From assembly GCA_047621945.1 (NCBI GenBank), contig JBLHMK010000056.1, positions 1 through 15,503 on the forward strand: a stretch of DNA of 15,503 nt, in the 5' to 3' direction. Within the stretch, counting starts at the first letter, position 1. Each line of letters begins with the position of its first letter. A program made the translations under genes and the position numbers. Under the pieces are notes generated by a model. The model searched no databases. It saw only the letters and a program-made list of their open reading frames with translations, and was not told where the DNA came from. This document shows positions 8,324 to 12,542 of the stretch, one piece after another. The stretch comes from JAFMKE01 sp047621945. GTDB taxonomy: Bacteria > Bacteroidota > Bacteroidia > Chitinophagales > UBA8649.

Positions 8324-9534
8324 AACTTCTCGAAGTTTTCTTTAAATGGTTTTCTCAATTCAAATTTTGCCGGTGATATTTTTCTCAAAATTGCTTTTAC
8401 TACAATGTTTGTGATATTACTCTTATGTTTACCATAAAGTATCATACTCACTGGCTTAGCTCCCATTGAACTTTTTACCAATTCACTGGTTCTTCCCAGC
8501 TGTAATTCTTTCAACTTTAAAATTATACTTTCCTGAACTAAGTCGTAAAGTAAATACTGATAGACGGCAAAGTTCTTATTGTATTGGTAGTCCATTCCAA
8601 CATAATTTGCTTCTAGTTGCTCACCATTCACAAATGAGGTGCTAAACCCAATTAACGCCCCTTTGTAAAATGCACCTTTCAATAGAAACTTGCCCTGAAG
8701 ATTTTCTTTACACTTTACAAATAAATGCGATGAAATAGTCCCCATTTGGTATTCGCTTTTTTCCTGGACATTATTAAATAACTCCTGTATTCTATGCCTG
8801 TATTCAAAAATTTCATCTGTATTTAAAGACTTAATTTCAACCTCCTTTGACTTCTTAAAAACACCTTTGGCTCTCGTACGGTATTTGGTTTTCATACTAT
8901 CTAAATAATCTTCCATCGAAGACCATTGCGGATGTATCTTTAAAACCATATTAACGTCAACATTAAATTCTTGATATCCAACATTACTTAAGTGCTTTGA
9001 CACACCTTGGGATTGCGGCCAAAACTCCTTAAATAAAATTAAAGAAACGCTAATCCCATGCTCGTTAAGTTTAGAAACTTTCTTAGCAACTTCACTAGCA
9101 CTTTTCATGAGGGAATCTTCGTCAACCCCCTTCTTCCAAACTAGTCCATTTTCTCCGTCTGAGAATACATTCCCACAAACCAGTATATCTGTTGCATATC
9201 CATTAGTATTTCTAAAACGTCCTTTAAGATTATTTAAAAAAGCATTGGCATGGGTGTTTCGCTTGTCTTCAAACTGTACAATTTGAAAAGATTGAATCAG
9301 TACAGGCTCCTTATTTTCATCATAGACAATTGAATAACAGAACTTCATTTCTTCCGACATAGATTCTTCTACCCCAGATAAATATTCTAAACTTAAGTAT
9401 AGGTTAGAATTATTTAAGACCTGATTCCAATCCGCTTCTATAATTTCATTTACGCTATGGAAAAGAACAAAGTTCCAAATAGGTTTCTTTTCCCCTAACT
9501 GACAAATGTGAAATTTTAGCTGAGTGTTGATCAT
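8311..9534 (-). CDS. FemAB/GNAT-like acyltransferase (peptidoglycan-type)
   Basis: This 407-residue cytoplasmic protein matches the GNAT-fold FemAB-like/Acetyltransf_6 group. The evidence is YLDSMKTKYRTRAKG (~210-224), the start of the second GNAT-like half. A strand pair then appears around GAFYKGALIGFSTSF (287-301), with a YVGMDYQYNKNFAVYQYLLYD segment (~311-331). The conserved LGRTSELVKSSMGAKPV lies at 346-362. Relatives transfer acyl or aminoacyl groups to cell-envelope precursors, but the substrate here is unknown. A consensus -7 box lies just upstream (9552-9545). The gene overlaps the start of the hydrolase gene, so the two form an operon. Confidence 0.7.
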   Translation of the reverse strand: MINTQLKFHICQLGEKKPIWNFVLFHSVNEIIEADWNQVLNNSNLYLSLEYLSGVEESMSEEMKFCYSIVYDENKEPVLIQSFQIVQFEDKRNTHANAFLNNLKGRFRNTNGYATDILVCGNVFSDGENGLVWKKGVDEDSLMKSASEVAKKVSKLNEHGISVSLILFKEFWPQSQGVSKHLSNVGYQEFNVDVNMVLKIHPQWSSMEDYLDSMKTKYRTRAKGVFKKSKEVEIKSLNTDEIFEYRHRIQELFNNVQEKSEYQMGTISSHLFVKCKENLQGKFLLKGAFYKGALIGFSTSFVNGEQLEANYVGMDYQYNKNFAVYQYLLYDLVQESIILKLKELQLGRTSELVKSSMGAKPVSMILYGKHKSNITNIVVKAILRKISPAKFELRKPFKENFEKLWTH

Positions 9535-9544
9535 AATCTAGTGT

Positions 9545-9552
9545 CAAAGATA
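9545..9552 (-). promoter_or_regulatory. -7 promoter element of acyltransferase operon
   Basis: The minus strand reads TATCTTTG, an exact TAnnTTTG match, 10 nt before the ATG at 9534. This implies a leader of only a few nucleotides. No good TTTG -33 element is seen at 19-20 nt spacing, so the call rests on the -7 box alone. Confidence 0.45.
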
Positions 9553-9650
9553 CTCAATACATCTATTAAACTACACTTAACTTTATAATTGGCTATCTGT
9601 CCTTGTCGCTGACACCTAGTAAATATAACTAAAAAATATGCCCAATTTAC

Positions 9651-10427
9651 CTACGCTTTAGCGGCACCATTTTTAATCATCTCAAAATCTACTCGAAGAC
9701 CTCTAAGCATGTTCATCATACTGCCCATGTTTATTTCTTCTGGACTATACTCTTGTGTATTAATACAACATGTAAACTCCCAGATTTCAAGTATCTCTCT
9801 ATAAGGCAATGTGTACTCTTCAAAAGCATCATTATCTGGAGTTAGTGTTAGCATTTTATCATCATCATTTTTAGTCAATCTCTTATAAGTACATCCATCT
9901 CGCTGCGTCAAAACTACATAGGTTCTACCCTCTTTAATCTGTGAAATTTGCTCTATATATTTTCCAATAACGTAAGATCCACTTTTCACAGGAAGCATTG
10001 AATCTCCTTCTATTTGAAAAGCCCTATGTTTTCCTACCGGTAAAAAAGGCAAGCTAAACGTAGATAGGTTTTCTATATATTCAGCATCTGCATATCCTTG
10101 TAAATAACCTGCAGAAATTCGTTCTGGGATTAACTCGATGTAATTATCATTTCCCGACAAGTCCATTTTTAGAGGAAGTAGTATTCTATTATTATCCAAC
10201 TTCATCAATTGATCTAAATCGATCTTAGACATATCAACCTTCAGCATTACATCAATGGTAACATTGTAAAACCTAGACAGCCTAATCAACACATCAATCG
10301 GTACTTCTATCCTACCGGATTCGTAAGAGGCATATCTAGAACGGCTTACGGCTATAATATCCGACAGTTCTTGTTGCGTAATGTTTTTGTGTTCGGTACG
10401 CATGTGTTTTAAGTTGGCTACGATCAT
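9651..10427 (-). CDS. LexA/CI-like XRE-S24 autoproteolytic repressor
   Basis: The ATG at 10427 gives 258 residues. The frame extends 17 codons upstream to a TTG, but the ATG puts the helix-turn-helix at the normal N-terminal position. Residues ~3-58 are an XRE-type HTH (ITQQELSDIIAVSRSRYASYESG). Residues ~95-225 are an S24/LexA-type domain: predicted Ala106-Gly107 cleavage site in ISAGYLQGYADAEYIENL, nucleophile Ser143 in EGDSMLPVKSGSYV, and general base Lys182 in GCTYKRL. Such proteins bind operators as dimers and cleave themselves when stimulated by RecA filaments or related signals. It is divergent from dinB with a shared ~158-bp control region, so it probably represses the dinB-dnaE cassette and itself. 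The C-terminal ~35 residues are an extra tail of unknown role. Confidence 0.88.
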   Translation of the reverse strand: MIVANLKHMRTEHKNITQQELSDIIAVSRSRYASYESGRIEVPIDVLIRLSRFYNVTIDVMLKVDMSKIDLDQLMKLDNNRILLPLKMDLSGNDNYIELIPERISAGYLQGYADAEYIENLSTFSLPFLPVGKHRAFQIEGDSMLPVKSGSYVIGKYIEQISQIKEGRTYVVLTQRDGCTYKRLTKNDDDKMLTLTPDNDAFEEYTLPYREILEIWEFTCCINTQEYSPEEINMGSMMNMLRGLRVDFEMIKNGAAKA

Positions 10428-10522
10428 TGTTTCAAAGTTTAATAAATTAATAAAATTGGCTCTGCTCTCTGCGATCAACTATCAAAACGTAAAAATTATA
10501 TGTTGTGAAAATCTACCTTAGT

Positions 10523-10537
10523 GTTTCAGATTGTAAC
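10523..10537. promoter_or_regulatory. Candidate repressor operator (dyad)
   Basis: GTTTCA-GAT-TGTAAC is an imperfect dyad with 5 of 6 positions symmetric. It lies at the downstream edge of the predicted repressor -7 box. The half-site GTTTCA also occurs at 10429-10434, touching the repressor start codon. A related GTTTCG occurs inverted at 10560-10555. Binding by the adjacent XRE-S24 protein is an inference. Confidence 0.4.
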
Positions 10538-10544
10538 AAAGATA
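10537..10544 (-). promoter_or_regulatory. -7 promoter element of the repressor gene
   Basis: The minus strand reads TATCTTTG, an exact TAnnTTTG match and the same octamer as upstream of the acyltransferase operon. Transcription would start near 10530, leaving a ~100-nt leader to the ATG at 10427. There is no convincing -33 element. Confidence 0.4.
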
Positions 10545-10551
10545 TAATTCA

Positions 10552-10559
10552 TTTCGAAA
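10552..10559. promoter_or_regulatory. TTTCGAAA palindrome between divergent promoters
   Basis: This perfect 8-bp palindrome lies between the two predicted -7 boxes (10537-10544 minus, 10570-10577 plus). A protein bound there could control both directions. It is a second operator candidate, but it is short enough to be chance in AT-rich DNA. Confidence 0.25.
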
Positions 10560-10569
10560 CTAACTAACA

Positions 10570-10577
10570 TATTTTTG
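10570..10577 (+). promoter_or_regulatory. -7 promoter element of dinB
   Basis: TATTTTTG is an exact TAnnTTTG match 8 nt upstream of the dinB ATG. A start site 5-8 nt downstream would make the dinB mRNA leaderless or nearly so. The -33 element is not clear. Confidence 0.45.
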
Positions 10578-10585
10578 CTAAATAA

Positions 10586-11797
10586 ATGGAAAGATCCATC
10601 ATACATATTGACTTAGATTCTTTTTTTGTTTCATGTGAACGAAAATTAGACAGTCGTCTCGAGGGCAGGCCTCTACTAATTGGTGGACAAAGTAGTAGAG
10701 GGGTTGTAGCTTCGTGTAGTTACGAGGCACGGGCGTTTGGTGTGCATTCAGCCATGCCCATGCAAATGGCCCGACAGCTATGCCCCGAGGCTATTGTTTT
10801 GAGTGGAAATGCGGGTACTTATAGTAAGTTCTCCAAGGAGGTAACAGACATTATAAAAGAAGATGCACCTATTTACGAGAAGTCCTCCATTGATGAGTTT
10901 TACATAGACGTCAGTGGAATGGATAAGTTTTTTGGATGCTATAAATGGTCCCAAGAATTGAGATTAAGAATAATGCGAGAGACCGGACTACCACTATCCT
11001 TTGCTTTATCTCAGAATAAAACGGTTTCTAAAATTGGAACAGGTGAGGCGAAGCCAAACAATCACAAACAGATTATTAAAGGTTTTGAAAAACCCTTCTT
11101 AGCCCCATTGTCTATTAGAAAAGTACCACAAGTAGGTTTAGAAACTTACAAGAGTCTCAGGGAAATGGGTATCAAAAAAATTGAAACAGTACAGGCAATG
11201 CCGATGGATTTGATGCAGAATCTAATGGGCAAAAACGGAGCCTCTATTTGGAAAAAATGCAACGGAATTGACAACTCTCCCATCATTCCCTATAATGAAC
11301 GAAAGTCAATTTCGCTAGAGCGCACCTTTCAAAAAGACACGATTGACATCCGTAAACTAAAGGATATATTCACCGCAATGGGAGAAAGTATTGCATACGC
11401 TCTGCGAAAAGGAGACAAACTCACTTCGTGTATCACTGTGAAGATTAGGTACTCAGATTTTAGAACCACCAGCAAGCAGGTTAAAATTCCGTACACTTCT
11501 TGTGATGATATTATAATAGACACTATTCAAACTTTATTCAACTCCCTATATGAACGTAGAATATTGATCCGACTCATCGGTATAAAAGCAAGCGGTCTAG
11601 TAGGAGGAGGATATCAAATCAACCTCTTCAATGACACAGAAAAGAAAATTGCCCTCTATCAAGCTATGGACAGTATGCGAAATCGTTACGGACATAAAGC
11701 AGTGATGCGAGCAGTTAGTTTAAAATCAAATGTGGCCGTAATGGGAAATCCATTTAATGGTGAACCACCTATTGTTCCTGCTCACCGCAGGGGATAA
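10586..11797 (+). CDS. dinB: Y-family translesion DNA polymerase (DinB/Pol IV-like)
   Basis: This 403-residue error-prone polymerase copies damaged DNA. Catalytic residues are visible: Asp9 in IIHIDLDSFFVSCE, and Asp103-Glu104 in SSIDEFYIDVS. The fingers carry SYEARAFGVHSAMP (45-58). The thumb helix-hairpin-helix region is at ~170-235 (IRKVPQVGLETYKSLREMGI). The little finger starts around KSISLERTF (240-248). QINLF at 344-348 fits a beta-clamp-binding peptide (QxxLF). It is divergent from the S24 repressor and is the first gene of a plus-strand cluster with a four-helix-bundle gene and dnaE, so SOS-like induction is likely. Its stop codon lies inside a perfect hairpin (11794-11812) that begins the TTAGG array. 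Confidence 0.95.
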   Translation: MERSIIHIDLDSFFVSCERKLDSRLEGRPLLIGGQSSRGVVASCSYEARAFGVHSAMPMQMARQLCPEAIVLSGNAGTYSKFSKEVTDIIKEDAPIYEKSSIDEFYIDVSGMDKFFGCYKWSQELRLRIMRETGLPLSFALSQNKTVSKIGTGEAKPNNHKQIIKGFEKPFLAPLSIRKVPQVGLETYKSLREMGIKKIETVQAMPMDLMQNLMGKNGASIWKKCNGIDNSPIIPYNERKSISLERTFQKDTIDIRKLKDIFTAMGESIAYALRKGDKLTSCITVKIRYSDFRTTSKQVKIPYTSCDDIIIDTIQTLFNSLYERRILIRLIGIKASGLVGGGYQINLFNDTEKKIALYQAMDSMRNRYGHKAVMRAVSLKSNVAVMGNPFNGEPPIVPAHRRG

Positions 11798-11812
11798 TTG
11801 CTACGCAATTAT
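11794..11812 (+). repeat. Perfect hairpin containing the dinB stop codon
   Basis: ATAATTGC-TAC-GCAATTAT has 8-bp perfect arms and a 3-nt loop. The dinB stop codon TAA (11795-11797) lies in the left arm. The right arm runs into the first TTAGG of the array. There is no T tract, so it is not a standard terminator. Confidence 0.85.
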
Positions 11813-11901
11813 TAGGGCAGCCTTTGGCCCTGTTAGGTCGGAAGCTGAGCTTCCTTTAGGACGCTTCGCTGTTAGGACGATTTGCAGGCAAATCTATTAG
11901 G
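11812..11901 (+). repeat. TTAGG-hairpin array A (direct orientation)
   Basis: TTAGG occurs at 11812, 11833, 11856, 11872 and 11897 (spacing 21, 23, 16, 25 nt). Each interval encloses a short palindrome: AGGGC...GCCCT (or GCC-TTT-GGC), then GGAAGC-TGA-GCTTCC, then GC-TTC-GC, then GATTTGC-AG-GCAAATC. On the minus strand the third is GCGAAGC, a heptamer known to form an exceptionally stable DNA mini-hairpin. The array fills most of the gap between dinB and the four-helix-bundle gene. The remaining ~49 nt (11902-11950) are AT-rich leader. Confidence 0.85.
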
Positions 11902-11950
11902 GAGCGACTTGTGTAAATAGTTATAATTAAAAAGAATGAAAAAATAGAAT

Positions 11951-12316
11951 ATGAGAAATTTTAGGACTTTGATAATTTGGAAAACAGGAATTGAAATAGC
12001 TAAAGAGGCTTATTTAGTTGCTGGGTTATTACCAAAAGATGAACGCTTTAGGATTATTGATCAATTGACGAGGGCATCGGTTTCGATATCTCTAAACATT
12101 GCAGAAGGCTGTAGTAGAAGAAGTGAAAAAGAGTATCGACACTATTTATCGATTGCTATGGGATCTGCATTTGAAGTGGAAACCATCTTGAAAATTATTC
12201 TAGAATTAAATATGGTAGCCAAAGCCAAACTTGAAAAACTAATACAATTATTAGAAGAAGAGGAAAGAATGCTTAACACGATCATCAGGAAGATTAAGAT
12301 TTCTGAGAAATCTTAA
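11951..12316 (+). CDS. Four-helix-bundle protein (S23/IVP family)
   Basis: This 121-residue, mostly helical protein matches the S23/IVP four-helix-bundle family. It has an N-terminal aromatic IW (9-10) in the first helix, LPKDERFRIIDQLTRASVSI (27-46), the hallmark NIAEG (49-53) followed by CSRRSEKEYRHYLSIAMGSAFEVET, and a long C-terminal coiled helix (~90-116). Family members are encoded in intervening sequences of some 23S rRNA genes and elsewhere in Bacteroidota. The Avd subunit of diversity-generating retroelements shares the fold. Their molecular role is mostly unknown, and nucleic-acid binding is proposed. Here it is not in rRNA but sits between dinB and dnaE, flanked by two similar TTAGG-hairpin arrays. 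Its last codons and stop form one arm of a perfect palindrome. Confidence 0.88.
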   Translation: MRNFRTLIIWKTGIEIAKEAYLVAGLLPKDERFRIIDQLTRASVSISLNIAEGCSRRSEKEYRHYLSIAMGSAFEVETILKIILELNMVAKAKLEKLIQLLEEEERMLNTIIRKIKISEKS

Positions 12317-12317
12317 T
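12293..12317 (+). repeat. Perfect palindrome over the stop of the four-helix-bundle gene
   Basis: The arms ATTAAGATTTC (12293-12303) and GAAATCTTAAT (12307-12317) are perfectly complementary with loop TGA. The stop codon TAA (12314-12316) is in the right arm. The loop TGA is the same as in the GGAAGC-TGA-GCTTCC unit of array A. The arrangement copies that at the end of dinB: a stop-containing hairpin, then TTAGG units. Confidence 0.88.
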
Positions 12318-12319
12318 CT

Positions 12320-12455
12320 TTAGGACGGCCTTTAGCCTATTAGGTCGGAAGCTGGGCTTCCTTTAGGACGCTACGCTGCTAGGATGTTCGCGGAGCTCAC
12401 TATTAGGTTGGCAACTTTGTGACATTTGGGACAATTTGCAAGCAAGTCTTTTAGG
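12320..12455 (+). repeat. TTAGG-hairpin array B (direct orientation)
   Basis: TTAGG (once CTAGG) occurs at 12320, 12340, 12363, 12379, 12403 and 12451. The first four intervals are 20, 23, 16 and 24 nt, against 21, 23, 16 and 25 in array A. The units correspond in order: GGC-CTTTA-GCC, GGAAGC-TGG-GCTTCC, GC-TAC-GC, then a diverged fourth unit. The stretch around units 2 and 3 differs from array A by only three substitutions over about 40 nt. The last, longer interval holds GTTGGCAAC and a TTGC-AA-GCAA hairpin. Confidence 0.85.
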
Positions 12456-12477
12456 TTCTTCCCGGAATCAAACCTAA
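12451..12477. repeat. Inverted-repeat junction between arrays B and C
   Basis: TTAGGTT (12451-12457) and AACCTAA (12471-12477) are perfect inverted copies around a 13-nt centre. At this point array orientation flips from TTAGG to CCTAA. Confidence 0.75.
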
Positions 12478-12542
12478 AAATGAGCAAAGCGAATGTCCTA
12501 ACAGTGAGAGAAACGAACGTCCTAAAATGAGCGAAGCGAATG
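12473..12542 (-). repeat. Inverted array C, 24-nt period, ending in the dnaE start codon
   Basis: CCTAA occurs at 12473, 12497 and 12521, exactly 24 nt apart. Unit body is roughly TGAGCRAAGCGAATGT. It includes GCAAAGC (12484-12490) and GCGAAGC (12531-12537), both triloop mini-hairpins. Read on the minus strand the units are TTAGGAC followed by a body such as GTTCGTTTCTCTCAC, related to the fourth unit of array B. The ATG of the GCGAATG in the third unit is the dnaE start codon. Confidence 0.82.

Noticed and set aside
10428..10478. 17-codon N-terminal extension of the S24 repressor from a TTG at 10478
   Set aside because: The ATG at 10427 places the helix-turn-helix at the normal position for XRE repressors, and the extension has no recognisable family character.
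11794..11812. Rho-independent terminator of dinB
   Set aside because: The hairpin is perfect, but no T run follows. TTAGG follows instead, and the same arrangement occurs after the four-helix-bundle gene, so it belongs to the repeat family.
11951..12316. Avd subunit of a diversity-generating retroelement
   Set aside because: The fold is related, but there is no reverse transcriptase, template repeat or variable repeat in the window. NIAEG and length fit the S23/IVP group.
11798..12539. 23S rRNA intervening sequence
   Set aside because: Flanking DNA is dinB and dnaE coding sequence. No rRNA sequence is recognisable.
11812..12542. CRISPR-like array
   Set aside because: The constant part is only TTAGG plus two bases, intervals vary from 16 to 25 nt, the intervals themselves are palindromic and shared between arrays, and no cas genes are present.
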